From Bacteroidales bacterium (GTDB lineage: Bacteria > Bacteroidota > Bacteroidia > Bacteroidales > F082): a stretch of 31,643 bases of DNA. The stretch covers positions 1-31,643 of the forward strand of contig JAFZXR010000057.1 of the NCBI GenBank assembly GCA_017616675.1, written 5' to 3'. The translations under genes were made by a program, and so were the position numbers. Below the pieces are notes generated by a model, which was given only the letters and a program-made list of their open reading frames with translations, was not told the origin of the DNA and did not search any database. Positions 8,690 through 17,475 of this stretch are shown in pieces; positions within the stretch are counted from its first letter, which is position 1, and the number at the start of each line of letters is the position of its first letter.

Positions 8690-9243
8690 GTTTCAAGAAA
8701 TGGTTAGGTCGTAACTACCTCAAAATGAGAGGTTTCACCTTCGTCGGAAAGTTCCCCGAAGGGGTGAAGAAAAGCGTCATCATCGAAGCGCCGCATACCT
8801 GCATCGAGGATTTCTTCATTGGTCGCTGTTTTTTCTGGATGGAAGGAAAACAGGTGAAGTTTCTGGTGAAGAAAGAATTCTTCGAAAACCCCATATTACG
8901 CTGGGGATTGCGAAGGATGGGCGGCATCCCTGTCGACCGTAGCAGAGGCAACAACATGGTGGCTAAGACAGCCGTCGTATTCCGTCGTTACGACGAGATG
9001 CATATCGTCATCACACCCGAAGGCACCCGCAAACGCGTGGAGAGATGGAAACGCGGATTCTACTACATCGCAGAGCTGGCGAAAGTGCCTGTCGTGCTGA
9101 CATTTATCGACTTCAAGACCAAACGCTGCGGATACGGCCCGTCGTTCACGCCGAGCGGCGATTTCGACAAAGACTGGCCGATGATTGAGGATTTTTACCG
9201 CGGGATGCAAGGCAAAACGCCCGGAAAGTTCAATTTGGAATGA
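8686..9243 (+). CDS. PlsC-like glycerolipid acyltransferase
   Basis: 185-residue small acyltransferase of the LPLAT (lysophospholipid acyltransferase) superfamily. The catalytic HxxxxD box is H-T-C-I-E-D in APHTCIEDFF (about 35-44). The second conserved block is GGIPVDRSRG (about 79-88) and the third is ITPEGTRKRVE (about 106-116), matching the PEGTR motif that binds the glycerol phosphate. There is no obvious membrane helix, so it is probably a peripheral membrane protein. It likely transfers an acyl chain to a lysophospholipid or another lipid acceptor. It overlaps the dnaX stop by four bases and is translated from the same message. The short length suggests a side-role acyltransferase rather than the main PlsC; the exact substrate cannot be read from sequence. 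Confidence 0.87.
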   Translation: MSFKKWLGRNYLKMRGFTFVGKFPEGVKKSVIIEAPHTCIEDFFIGRCFFWMEGKQVKFLVKKEFFENPILRWGLRRMGGIPVDRSRGNNMVAKTAVVFRRYDEMHIVITPEGTRKRVERWKRGFYYIAELAKVPVVLTFIDFKTKRCGYGPSFTPSGDFDKDWPMIEDFYRGMQGKTPGKFNLE

Positions 9244-9254
9244 TTTGAAAGCAG

Positions 9255-10016
9255 ATGAAGAGTAATTGGTTTAAAAACTTTAAAAGCAAATTTAAAATCG
9301 TCATCATACACCCTGACACGTATGAGGAAAAGGGCGGTTTTAACATGAGTAAGATGAAAATCACCAACATGATTATAATCTACTCGTTGATACTCATAGC
9401 TTTGACTACATGTCTGATATTTTTCACCTCGCTGCGTGAGCTCATCCCGGGCTACACCGACGCCACCCTCGACCGACGCGTCTACAACATGGAACACCGC
9501 GCCGACTCAATCGAGGAGGTGTTTCGTCAGAAAGACCAGTATATCGAGAACCTCAAGCGCATCATCAGCGACGAAAACATGGAGTTCGACAGCATTGGGA
9601 TGCCATCTGTTTCGTCGTCGAATACAATAAGTCTCGTCGACCAGCTGTTTTTCGTGCCTATCAACGGCCTGGTGACCAATCATTTCAACGCTGATAAAAA
9701 TCATTACGGTGTCGATGTGGTAGCTCAAGCCGACGCAGTCATAAAAGCCACCGCCGACGGCACCGTCGTCTTTGCCGACTGGAGCTATGAAGGTGGTTAT
9801 GTCATTGGCATTCAACATCATAGCAACATTTTGTCGGTCTACAAACACAACGCCACCATCATGTGTCGCGAAGGCGATATGGTGAAAGCGGGCGACGCCA
9901 TTGCGGTGCTCGGCGGCGGTGGCAGCACGTCGACAGGTCCGCATCTGCACTTCGAGTTATGGTTCAAAGGAACACCACTTAACCCCGAAGATTACATCTC
10001 TTTTGAAGGAAAATGA
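9255..10016 (+). CDS. M23 family membrane-anchored peptidase (LytM domain)
   Basis: 253-residue cell-wall endopeptidase-like protein. A positively charged start (KSNWFKNFKSKFK) precedes one membrane helix (about 36-58), then a short helical, probably coiled-coil stretch (about 72-105) and the M23 domain (about 128-250). The zinc-site residues are present: HYGVDV (H-x3-D) and GPHLHFELW (H-x-H), and the substrate-groove glycine run GGGGSTSTGPH is intact, so it is likely an active peptidoglycan endopeptidase rather than a degenerate activator. The organisation matches the Bacteroidota proteins annotated MepM/NlpD-like. It starts 11 bases after the acyltransferase gene and is probably in the same transcript. 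Confidence 0.92.
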   Translation: MKSNWFKNFKSKFKIVIIHPDTYEEKGGFNMSKMKITNMIIIYSLILIALTTCLIFFTSLRELIPGYTDATLDRRVYNMEHRADSIEEVFRQKDQYIENLKRIISDENMEFDSIGMPSVSSSNTISLVDQLFFVPINGLVTNHFNADKNHYGVDVVAQADAVIKATADGTVVFADWSYEGGYVIGIQHHSNILSVYKHNATIMCREGDMVKAGDAIAVLGGGGSTSTGPHLHFELWFKGTPLNPEDYISFEGK

Positions 10017-10048
10017 TTTTTTTCTGAGCTCAATTCCATTATTTTTCG

Positions 10049-10056
10049 TATTTTTG
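10049..10056 (+). promoter_or_regulatory. Promoter -7 element for rseP
   Basis: TATTTTTG is a perfect TAnnTTTG 38 bases before the rseP ATG, in the 77-base gap after the M23 gene. The -33 region is not consensus. It would allow rseP, and perhaps porP beyond it, to be transcribed apart from dnaX. Confidence 0.5.
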
Positions 10057-10093
10057 CACTTTTAAATTTTTATTAAAAGAAATATAGGGAAAA

Positions 10094-11563
10094 ATGACGG
10101 TTTTGATCAAGATAATACAGCTCATCTTATCGCTCTCGATACTCGTAATCATCCATGAATTCGGGCATTTCATCGCATCGCGCATTTTCGGGGTGAGAGT
10201 GGAGAAGTTTTATATGTTTTTCGACTGGAAATTCTCGATTTTCAGATGTAAAAAGGTGAATGGAGCGTGGAGATTCAAGTTTTTCTGCAAAAATGAGCCT
10301 GAAAAATACATCACCCATGAGCGTATCGACCCCGTCACGAAGAAAAAAGAATATTCTTACGAGAAGATTGACTTGAACACCCTTCCGGAAGACGACTGGC
10401 GTCGTGCCGAGGACTCAACGGAGTTCGGTCTCGGATGGGTGCCGCTTGGCGGTTACTGCAAGATTGCGGGCATGATCGACGAGTCGATGGACGAGGCTCA
10501 GATGGCGCAGGACCCGCAGCCGTGGGAGTTCCGTACCAAGCCTGCATGGCAGCGTCTCATCATCATGATCGGCGGCGTGTTTATGAATGTGGTGCTCGCC
10601 TTCCTCATCTACATCGGACTCATCGCAAGCTACGGCGAGCAGTACGTCTCCACCGCTGAAGTCAACAAATACGGCATCACCGTCGACAGTCTCGGCTACA
10701 ACCTCGGTCTGCGCGACGGCGACAAGATCCTCGACGTCGACGGACGTTATGTCGAGGACTTCAGCCAGATTCCTATGGTTTTGCTTCTCGAAGACACGAA
10801 ATACATCGATGTGGAGCGTGACGGCGACAGCGTGCGCGTGGAGCTCCCCGACGACGCTGTGAATCAGATGATTAAGGCTCGCACCACCTTCTTCAGCATG
10901 CGTATGCCTTTCGTGATAGGCGGCTTTGCCAACGGCTCGTATGCCGAGAAGGCAGGGATGGCCGAGAAGGACCAGATCATAGGCATCAACGAGGTGCCGA
11001 CGCCTTATTTCCAAGACTTTAAGAAAGTCATCGGCGACTACCGCGACCAGGATGTGGCGATGCTCGTAGTCCGCGACGGCGACACCCTCACCATGACGGT
11101 GCATGTGGGCGGCGACGCCACGATAGGAGTGTATGCCGCACAGATGCTGGAGGTCTCGACAAAAGAATACGCCTTCTGGCAGTCGATACCTCGCGGCTTC
11201 AAGAAGACCGGCAAGGAGCTCAGCGACTACTGGAAACAACTGAAACTCATAGTGAAACCGAGCACTGGCGCCTATGAGAGCCTCGGTGGCTTCATCACCA
11301 TCGGAAGTATCTTCCCCGACAGCTTTATCTGGGAACAGTTCTGGCGCATGACAGCCTTCCTGAGCATCATCCTCGCGGTGATGAACATCATCCCGATACC
11401 GGGTCTCGACGGCGGTCATGTGTTGTTCCTCATATGGGAGGCGGTGACCGGACGCAAGCTGAGCGACAAATTCCTCGAAAGAGCCACGACGATAGGATTC
11501 ATCTTCCTTCTCATCCTGCTGATCTACGCGAACGGCAACGACATCATCAGGCTTTTCCGATGA
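10094..11563 (+). CDS. rseP: RseP-type site-2 membrane metalloprotease (M50)
   Basis: 489-residue inner-membrane zinc protease that cuts membrane-spanning substrates such as anti-sigma factors and remnant signal peptides. The zinc motif HEFGH is at residues 21-25 in the first helix, and the third ligand is D439 in IPGLDGGH in the penultimate helix. Between them lie a soluble insert (about 50-125, FRCKKVNGAWRFK and later GLGWVPLGGYCKIAGM), a second helix (about 152-175), and two PDZ-like regions (about 195-265 and 270-345; GLRDGDKILDVDG, EKAGMAEKDQIIGIN). Both PDZ domains and all helices are present. It sits directly upstream of porP, separated by 64 bases. Confidence 0.96.
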   Translation: MTVLIKIIQLILSLSILVIIHEFGHFIASRIFGVRVEKFYMFFDWKFSIFRCKKVNGAWRFKFFCKNEPEKYITHERIDPVTKKKEYSYEKIDLNTLPEDDWRRAEDSTEFGLGWVPLGGYCKIAGMIDESMDEAQMAQDPQPWEFRTKPAWQRLIIMIGGVFMNVVLAFLIYIGLIASYGEQYVSTAEVNKYGITVDSLGYNLGLRDGDKILDVDGRYVEDFSQIPMVLLLEDTKYIDVERDGDSVRVELPDDAVNQMIKARTTFFSMRMPFVIGGFANGSYAEKAGMAEKDQIIGINEVPTPYFQDFKKVIGDYRDQDVAMLVVRDGDTLTMTVHVGGDATIGVYAAQMLEVSTKEYAFWQSIPRGFKKTGKELSDYWKQLKLIVKPSTGAYESLGGFITIGSIFPDSFIWEQFWRMTAFLSIILAVMNIIPIPGLDGGHVLFLIWEAVTGRKLSDKFLERATTIGFIFLLILLIYANGNDIIRLFR

Positions 11564-11627
11564 GTTTTATTAAGAATTATTAATAAGGTGATGCAATAAA
11601 TTGATAAACAAAGCGTTATAACTTTCA

Positions 11628-12587
11628 ATGCATAAGATAAAAATCATATTGTTTTTGGTGATTAACATGTTGGCAATCAATGTGTTAAAGGCACAACAAG
11701 TGCCTATGTTCACCAACTACGAGAATTCTTATGCGGTGATCAATCCGGGTTATTACGGCTTGAGCGAAGGCGTCAACGCGATGGGTATCTACCGTAACCA
11801 ATGGGCGGGTTTCAAGGACGACTTCACAGGTGAGGTCGTGTCGCCTGTCACGTTTTTGGCTTCGGCCGACATGCCGATCAAGGTGTTGAGAGGCGGAATC
11901 GGTCTGTCGTTTATGAAAGACGCTCTCGGTTTTGAGGACAACATAGCCTTGAACATCGGTTATTCGTATCATATGGACCTCGGTCCGGGTACCTTGGGCA
12001 TAGGTCTGGCCTTCAGCATGGACAACCGCACTGTCGATTTCGGTAAGGCTCATCCGTTGAATGAAAACGACCCTGTCATCCCGACGAATGAACAAAGTGA
12101 CATGTTGGTCGATTTTAATTTCGGATTATTTTACACTGTTCCTGAGACGTTCTACGTGTCGTTGTCGACCACGAGTTTGTTGGAGAAGAAAGGCAAGGCC
12201 CTTGAAGGCAAATCTTCGTCAAGTGCAAGTTTTGTTGGCGATCGCACGTTTTATATCGCTGCGGGTTATGAGTATCAGTTCTTCAATCCGAAGTACAGGT
12301 TGAACCCTTCGATGATGATACTCAGCGACATCGCATCGACACAATTTAACATCGGAGCGCGACTTTGGTACAATAATAAGGTAGCTTTCGGCGTTAACTA
12401 CAGACATCGCGAGTCTGTTGACCTCTTGGTCGGCTTCTCGATTAAGAAGATACAGATCAATTACGCGTATGATATCAACACTATGGGGTTGAAGCTGCAT
12501 GGTTCGCATGAGGTTTCGATAAGTTACAACTTCAAGTTGGATCTGGATAAGCAGCCTCGTATCTATCGCAGTATCAGATACTTATAG
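11628..12587 (+). CDS. porP: Type IX secretion system outer-membrane protein, PorP/SprF family
   Basis: 319-residue protein with a cleavable signal peptide (hydrophobic 5-20, probable cut after KAQ at 22-23) and a mature start QVPMFTNYENSYAVINPGYYGLSEG, the family hallmark where MFTNY and NP(G/A)YAG-like stretches are conserved. The rest alternates polar and aromatic strands (RNQWAGFKDD, LNIGYSYHMDLGPGTLGIGL), consistent with an outer-membrane beta-barrel. In P. gingivalis PorP is needed for secretion, and SprF homologues recruit specific secreted proteins. Position just before porKLMN supports the core PorP role. A separate promoter precedes porK, so porP may be expressed apart from the motor genes. 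Confidence 0.93.
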   Translation: MHKIKIILFLVINMLAINVLKAQQVPMFTNYENSYAVINPGYYGLSEGVNAMGIYRNQWAGFKDDFTGEVVSPVTFLASADMPIKVLRGGIGLSFMKDALGFEDNIALNIGYSYHMDLGPGTLGIGLAFSMDNRTVDFGKAHPLNENDPVIPTNEQSDMLVDFNFGLFYTVPETFYVSLSTTSLLEKKGKALEGKSSSSASFVGDRTFYIAAGYEYQFFNPKYRLNPSMMILSDIASTQFNIGARLWYNNKVAFGVNYRHRESVDLLVGFSIKKIQINYAYDINTMGLKLHGSHEVSISYNFKLDLDKQPRIYRSIRYL

Positions 12588-12624
12588 TAAATTGTTGATA
12601 AAAAAATGACGAAGTTGAAATGTT

Positions 12625-12658
12625 TTTGTCGTAAATAAAGAAAAATAACATACTTTTG
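12625..12658 (+). promoter_or_regulatory. Promoter for the porKLMN operon
   Basis: TTTG (12625-12628), a 22-base spacer and TACTTTTG (12651-12658) match the Bacteroidota consensus well. The porK ATG is 22 bases beyond the -7 element. Confidence 0.7.
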
Positions 12659-12680
12659 GACACTTTTTTAAAAAGGAAAT

Positions 12681-14066
12681 ATGATGAAAAAGTTTTTGGT
12701 AATTAGCCTAGTAGCCTTGATGCTTGTTGGATGCGGATCAAGCAGTAATTCCAGCAGCAGCGGAGAATTGGTAGGCGTTAGAAAGAAGTCAAAGCCGTTC
12801 TATCAACCCGATCCATACGGCATGGTGTTTGTCCCGATGGGCAGCTATACCATGGGAGTTGGTGGTCAGGACATCACGGGAAACAGTTTTGCCCAGCCTA
12901 AGACCATCTCTGTGTCGGCTTTCTTCATGGATGAGACTGAAATTACAAATAACGAATATCGTGAGTTTGTATATTACGTCCGCGACTCGTTGGCCCGCAT
13001 GTATCTCGGCGAGGTCGACCCTGACAAGTATCTCATCACTCAGGACAAGAAGACCGGCGAGCAGTACGACACTCCTATCCTCAACTGGGAAGAGAAGATC
13101 GACTGGCGCACCGACAACCAGGATTACATCGGTGCTCTCGAGCAGCTCTACATCCCGGAAGGCGAGCGTTTTTACAACAAGAAAGAGATTGACGCCAGAA
13201 AGCTTATCTATCATTACAGCTATATCGACTACAGAGCGGCTGCGAAGAAAGAGTTTGTGGAGGGTGCCGACTACCGTAACGGCGCTTTCGCCAACCGTCC
13301 GCAAGGCACTGCCGACCGTTCGATATTCGTGCATAACGAGGATATCAACATCTATCCTGATACCTTGGCATGGATCTACGACTATTCGTATGCCTTCAAC
13401 GACCCGTTGACAGAGAAATATTTCTGGCATCCGGCCTATGACAACTACCCGGTGGTGGGTGTCAACTGGAACCAGGCTAACGCTTTCTGCGTGTGGCGTA
13501 CCGACAAGCTCAACAAATACCTGTCGAAGCACAAAGACCAGGCCGGACTCTCCGAGTTCCGTCTGCCTACAGAGGCTGAGTGGGAGTGGGCGGCACGCGG
13601 CGGCCATCAGCTGACTCCATATCCTTGGGGCGGTCCTTACGCTCGCAACGAGAAAGGCTGTCTGAAGGCCAACTTCAAGCCGATGCGCGGTAACTACATC
13701 GCCGACGGCGGCCTCACCACTGTCATCGTGGCACATTATCCGGCTAACGACTGGGGCTTATACGACATGGCAGGCAACGTGTCGGAATGGACATCGAGCG
13801 CCTTCGACCCGTCGTCGTACAACGTGATGTGGGACATGAACCCGCAGTATAGCTACAACGCCAGCGAGAACGACGACCCGGTGATGAAGAGAAAAGTGGT
13901 GCGCGGCGGCTCATGGAAAGACATCGCCTACTACCTCGAGGTCACAACTCGTAGCTACGAATATCAGGACACAGCGAAGTGCTACATCGGATTCCGCTGC
14001 ATCCAGCCTTACCTTGGACGTCAGAAAGGCGACAACCCGAGCAAAGCCTCAAGAGTGTATAATTAA
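12681..14066 (+). CDS. porK: Type IX secretion system ring lipoprotein PorK/GldK
   Basis: 461-residue lipoprotein. The signal peptide ends in LVGC with lipidated C18, followed by a serine-rich tether (GSSSNSSSSGEL). From about residue 48 to 445 it has the formylglycine-generating-enzyme fold of GldK: MVFVPMGSYTMG, DETEITNNEYREFVYYV, FRLPTEAEWEWAARGG, YPWGG, GLYDMAGNVSEWTSS, VVRGGSWKD, IGFRC. In this family the fold is structural: GldK/PorK forms the large periplasmic ring with PorN under the outer membrane. Two adjacent ATG codons (12681, 12684) could start it; I keep the first. porL follows after 41 bases. Not a sulfatase-maturation enzyme in this context. Confidence 0.95.
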   Translation: MMKKFLVISLVALMLVGCGSSSNSSSSGELVGVRKKSKPFYQPDPYGMVFVPMGSYTMGVGGQDITGNSFAQPKTISVSAFFMDETEITNNEYREFVYYVRDSLARMYLGEVDPDKYLITQDKKTGEQYDTPILNWEEKIDWRTDNQDYIGALEQLYIPEGERFYNKKEIDARKLIYHYSYIDYRAAAKKEFVEGADYRNGAFANRPQGTADRSIFVHNEDINIYPDTLAWIYDYSYAFNDPLTEKYFWHPAYDNYPVVGVNWNQANAFCVWRTDKLNKYLSKHKDQAGLSEFRLPTEAEWEWAARGGHQLTPYPWGGPYARNEKGCLKANFKPMRGNYIADGGLTTVIVAHYPANDWGLYDMAGNVSEWTSSAFDPSSYNVMWDMNPQYSYNASENDDPVMKRKVVRGGSWKDIAYYLEVTTRSYEYQDTAKCYIGFRCIQPYLGRQKGDNPSKASRVYN

Positions 14067-14107
14067 ACCATCGTTAAAATAAGGAAATAATTAAAAATTA
14101 AATAGAT

Positions 14108-14851
14108 ATGACATTTAAAGAGTTTTCAGAAAGCAAGAAGTACAAAAACTTCATGGCTAAGGTTTATGGTATTGGTGCATCCATCGTTTTGGTCGGTGCT
14201 TTGTTCAAACTTACCCACATGTCGTTGTTCGGCTGGTCGGGTGCGGCAAACACAATGTTGACACTCGGTCTGTTGACAGAGGCCATCATTTTCTTCTTCT
14301 CGGCATTCGAGCCGGCTCACCTCGAGCCAGACTGGAGCTTGGTTTATCCTGAGCTTTGGGACCTCTACCACGGCGACGGCCCAGTGGCACAGCCTAAGAA
14401 ACCGGGTGCGAGAACATCGGAAGGCGGCACCATCAGCAGCGACGCCATCACCGAGCAGCTCAACGCTATGTTCGAGAAAGCCAACATCAACTCGGTCACC
14501 ATGGAAAAACTCCAGATGGGACTTACACGTCTTGGCGACAACGCAGCAAAGATTGCCGACGTGAGCGAGGCAGTGGCAGCGACAAGCAACTACACCAAGG
14601 CCATGAACAAGGCTTCGGAGACAGCCATGGAACTCGACGCTCAGATGTCGAAGACAGCCACCAACGCAGCGTTGTTCAGCGACACAAGCAGAAAGATGAA
14701 CGACACAATGGCTCTTTACATCGAGAAAGTCAACGCATCTGCAAATTCAACAGATACACTCAACATCCAACTCAACGACTTGTCGAAACGCATGACAGCA
14801 ATGAATACCGTCTACGGTAACATGCTCAATGCAATGAATATCAAGGCATAA
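14108..14851 (+). CDS. porL: Type IX secretion system proton-driven motor protein PorL/GldL
   Basis: 247-residue inner-membrane protein with two helices (about 18-38 and 46-66) and a long cytoplasmic helical tail (about 120-247) rich in alanine, asparagine and threonine. GldL makes the pentameric stator through which proton flow drives the PorM/GldM shaft. The charged membrane residues described for the motor are all present at matching spacing: Y20, K34, H37 (GALFKLTHMSLFG) and E58 (LTEAIIFFFSAFEP). This suggests a working motor. It is followed by porM after 11 bases. Compared with other GldL proteins, the tail length is ordinary. Confidence 0.95.
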   Translation: MTFKEFSESKKYKNFMAKVYGIGASIVLVGALFKLTHMSLFGWSGAANTMLTLGLLTEAIIFFFSAFEPAHLEPDWSLVYPELWDLYHGDGPVAQPKKPGARTSEGGTISSDAITEQLNAMFEKANINSVTMEKLQMGLTRLGDNAAKIADVSEAVAATSNYTKAMNKASETAMELDAQMSKTATNAALFSDTSRKMNDTMALYIEKVNASANSTDTLNIQLNDLSKRMTAMNTVYGNMLNAMNIKA

Positions 14852-14862
14852 GTTTTTTAAAA

Positions 14863-16557
14863 ATGGCAGCAGCAAAAGAAACCCCAAGGCAGAAGATGAT
14901 AGGTATGATGTACCTGGTCCTCACTGCTCTGTTGGCATTGAACGTCTCGGCCGACATTCTCGATGCTTTCGCCATCGTGAACGACGGTCTGGAGAAGACA
15001 AACGCCAGCGTTGAGAATAAGATTGAGGACTACTACGGCATCTTCGAGCAACAGTATATCAAACAACCCGAAAAGGCCCGTGTTTACTGGGATAAAGCTA
15101 ATGAGATCAGAGTGAAGACCGACGAGATCATCAACTTCATCGAAAAAGACATCAAGGTGCCTATGGTTTGTGAATCGGAAAGCATCACCGAAGAGGAGCT
15201 CTTGAATGATAAAGACTCAAAGAAGGCTCTTATCAGAAACATCGAGAAGACCGATCCGAAAAACCGCCGTGTTTTCTACGAATTCGACCTTAACAACATC
15301 GATGCGAAAGATAAATACGACGCCGCGACCAACTTCATGATCAACAAAGGCAATGCCAAGCTTTTGAAGGAAAAGATTCAGGAATACCGCGAGTTTGTTG
15401 TTAATACAGTCGAAGACGCAGGTCTGACAAACTATAACAAATATGTCGGACTTCTTACCGATGTCGACCATGAAGGCAACAAGATTATCTACACCGACAA
15501 CGACGGACAGGAGTTGAGCTGGGAAAACAAGAACTTCGAGCACATCATCCTCACCGCTGAAATCGCTATCTTGAATAAGATTGTAGGTGAGATTCAGACA
15601 ACAGAATACGACGCCATCACCGCTTTGTACAAACAGATCGGCTCATCCGACTTTAAGTTCGAATCGGTGCAGGCTCGCGTCATCCAGAAGAGCGACTACA
15701 TCATCAAAGGTCAGAACTACGAGGCAGAGATCTTCATCGCGGCAGCCGACACCTCGAAGGCTTTCGACGTGAAGTATTTCATGGGTACCAACGACTACAA
15801 CAAAGCCAAAGGCAACCCTGTGAAGCTGAACAGTAAGGAAGGTAAGGTCATATTGAGCTTCCCGACCACCAGCGTGGGCGTGCATCAGTATGCAGGCCGC
15901 ATCGAGATTCCTCGTCCCGACGGATCGATGGCTTACTACGACTTCAATGAGTCGTTCCAGGTGGCCCCGCCGTCAGCAACGGTGGCTCCTACCAAGATGA
16001 TGGTGATGTACGAAGAGCTTCAGAACCCTATCTCGGTGTCGGCTCCAGGCTTCACCAGCAACGATATCACCATCAGCGTCGATGGCGGTAAATTCACCAA
16101 AGACAACAGCACCGAAGGCGGTTATTTCGTTGAGGTGAACAAAGGTGTCAAGGTGGTGAAGGTGAGAATCAACGCTAAGGACGACAAAGGTAAGGTTATC
16201 GACCTCGGAACACAGGAGTTCCGCGTAAAACAGGTGCCTGACCCGGTCATCAAGATCGGCGACATCACCGGCGGTAAGGTCGAGAAAGAGGTGCTTCTGA
16301 GTATCGGCAGAGTGATGGCAGTGATGAAAGACTTTGACTTTGAAGGCTTTAACTACACCATCGACCATTACACCGTTTCGACTTACAGAGGAACATTCAT
16401 CGATAAAAATAATAATGGAGCCAAATTCAGTCCGGAAGTCGTTTCTTTGATTAGCAACGCACAGCCGGGACAGCGTATCCAGTTCCAGGACATCTACGTG
16501 AAGAGTCCTAAGGGCGAGATCAGAAACGTAGGCTCAATAAACATCCAAATAAAGTAA
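14863..16557 (+). CDS. porM: Type IX secretion system motor shaft protein PorM/GldM
   Basis: 564-residue protein with one N-terminal membrane helix (about 12-34) inside the PorL pentamer and a long periplasmic part (about 35-564) made of four domains that reach the PorK/PorN ring. The N terminus is highly typical: PRQKMIGMMYLVLTALLALN. Residues R9, Y17 and T21, which face GldL in the known motor structure, are conserved at the same numbers. The residue corresponding to the conserved E31 is Asp (SADILDAF, D31), a conservative change. The C-terminal GldM domain is recognisable (VQPDPVIKIGDITGG-like KQVPDPVIKIGDITGGKV and the final SINIQIK). porN begins one base after its stop. Confidence 0.95.
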   Translation: MAAAKETPRQKMIGMMYLVLTALLALNVSADILDAFAIVNDGLEKTNASVENKIEDYYGIFEQQYIKQPEKARVYWDKANEIRVKTDEIINFIEKDIKVPMVCESESITEEELLNDKDSKKALIRNIEKTDPKNRRVFYEFDLNNIDAKDKYDAATNFMINKGNAKLLKEKIQEYREFVVNTVEDAGLTNYNKYVGLLTDVDHEGNKIIYTDNDGQELSWENKNFEHIILTAEIAILNKIVGEIQTTEYDAITALYKQIGSSDFKFESVQARVIQKSDYIIKGQNYEAEIFIAAADTSKAFDVKYFMGTNDYNKAKGNPVKLNSKEGKVILSFPTTSVGVHQYAGRIEIPRPDGSMAYYDFNESFQVAPPSATVAPTKMMVMYEELQNPISVSAPGFTSNDITISVDGGKFTKDNSTEGGYFVEVNKGVKVVKVRINAKDDKGKVIDLGTQEFRVKQVPDPVIKIGDITGGKVEKEVLLSIGRVMAVMKDFDFEGFNYTIDHYTVSTYRGTFIDKNNNGAKFSPEVVSLISNAQPGQRIQFQDIYVKSPKGEIRNVGSINIQIK

Positions 16558-16558
16558 C

Positions 16559-17413
16559 ATGAAAAAGTTAGTTTTAGTAATCGCAGTTTCGTTTGTCTGC
16601 CTATTTGCCGGCTCTCCAAAGGCTTCGGCACAGATCACGGGCGACACATATAACGACGGATTGTATGTCGAAAACGCAACAGGAATAAAGAAATACATTC
16701 CATATCCTGAGGTCCGCGAGGCTGACATCTTATGGAAGAAAAGAGTGTGGCGCGAAATCGACTTCCGTCAGAAGATGAACCTCCCGTTCTACTATCCGAG
16801 AGACGCTCATCAGAACTGGAGAAGATTTATCGACGTCATCATGGATGCCTTGAAGGAAGGCCGTTGCCAGGCTTACGAGGTGACAGCCACTGGCGAGCTC
16901 AACAACCCAGTTCCTTATTCAAAGCTCATGACAGGCTTGAACTCTGAGAGACATCAGGCTCAGTATGACGACTACGGCAACAAGGTGGGTGACACCGTCA
17001 TCAGCATCGCTTTCAAGCCGGAGTCGGTGACACGTCTGCGTATCATGGAAGACTGGTATTTCGATTCACACAGAAGCGAGATGCTGGTGCGCATCGAGGC
17101 TATCTGCCCGGTGACCATGCGCGATGTGAACGACACTCTGCAGATGCCTAACGAGCTATTCTGGATTCCGTTTGACGATGCTACACGCACAGTGCTTTCG
17201 GAGGCTCCTGTCTACAACAGAAACAACTCGGCAGCACGTCTGTCGTATGATGATTTGTTCTACAAACGTCAGTTTGCAAGCTACATCTACAAAGAGGAGA
17301 ACGTCTACGACCGTAGCATTCAGGACTATGCCACTGGCGTCGAGGCTTTGAAGGAATCGGAGCGTATCCAGCAGGAGATCATCGACTTCGAACAGAACGT
17401 GTGGGAGTATTAG
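16559..17413 (+). CDS. porN: Type IX secretion system ring protein PorN/GldN
   Basis: 284-residue periplasmic protein. The signal peptide (MKKLVLVIAVSFVCLFAG, cut after KASAQ or ASA around residue 24) precedes the characteristic block IPYPEVREADILWKKRVWREIDFRQKMNLP, in which the tryptophans and arginines of GldN are conserved, and further ELFWIPFDDATRTVL and DDLFYKRQFASYIYKEEN. PorN pairs with PorK in the secretion ring and contacts PorM and PorW. Last gene of the porKLMN operon, it is followed within 32 bases by a strong terminator. Length is normal. Confidence 0.95.
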   Translation: MKKLVLVIAVSFVCLFAGSPKASAQITGDTYNDGLYVENATGIKKYIPYPEVREADILWKKRVWREIDFRQKMNLPFYYPRDAHQNWRRFIDVIMDALKEGRCQAYEVTATGELNNPVPYSKLMTGLNSERHQAQYDDYGNKVGDTVISIAFKPESVTRLRIMEDWYFDSHRSEMLVRIEAICPVTMRDVNDTLQMPNELFWIPFDDATRTVLSEAPVYNRNNSAARLSYDDLFYKRQFASYIYKEENVYDRSIQDYATGVEALKESERIQQEIIDFEQNVWEY

Positions 17414-17444
17414 TTTAGAGTGTAGAGTTTAAAGTTTAGAGTTA
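17413..17444. repeat. GTTTAGAG/GTTTAAAG heptamer-like repeat before a terminator
   Basis: Imperfect tandem units of GTTTAGAG, GAGTTTAAAG and GTTTAGAG fill the 30 bases between the porN stop and its terminator. A very similar run lies at 31181-31210 after the tRNA gene. Confidence 0.5.
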
Positions 17445-17472
17445 GGGGCGAATCATCATTCGCCCCTTTTTT
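17445..17472 (+). terminator. Intrinsic terminator of the porKLMN operon
   Basis: GGGGCGAAT (17445-17453), loop CATC and ATTCGCCCC (17458-17466) form a perfect 9-pair stem followed by six T. It lies between converging genes, four bases before the helicase stop codon; the T-run favours the plus strand. Confidence 0.9.
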
Positions 17473-17475
17473 ATT

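Noticed and set aside
12681..14066. Reading porK as a formylglycine-generating (sulfatase-maturing) enzyme
   Set aside because: It has the fold, but the lipobox, serine tether and the porP-K-L-M-N order identify the structural ring protein.
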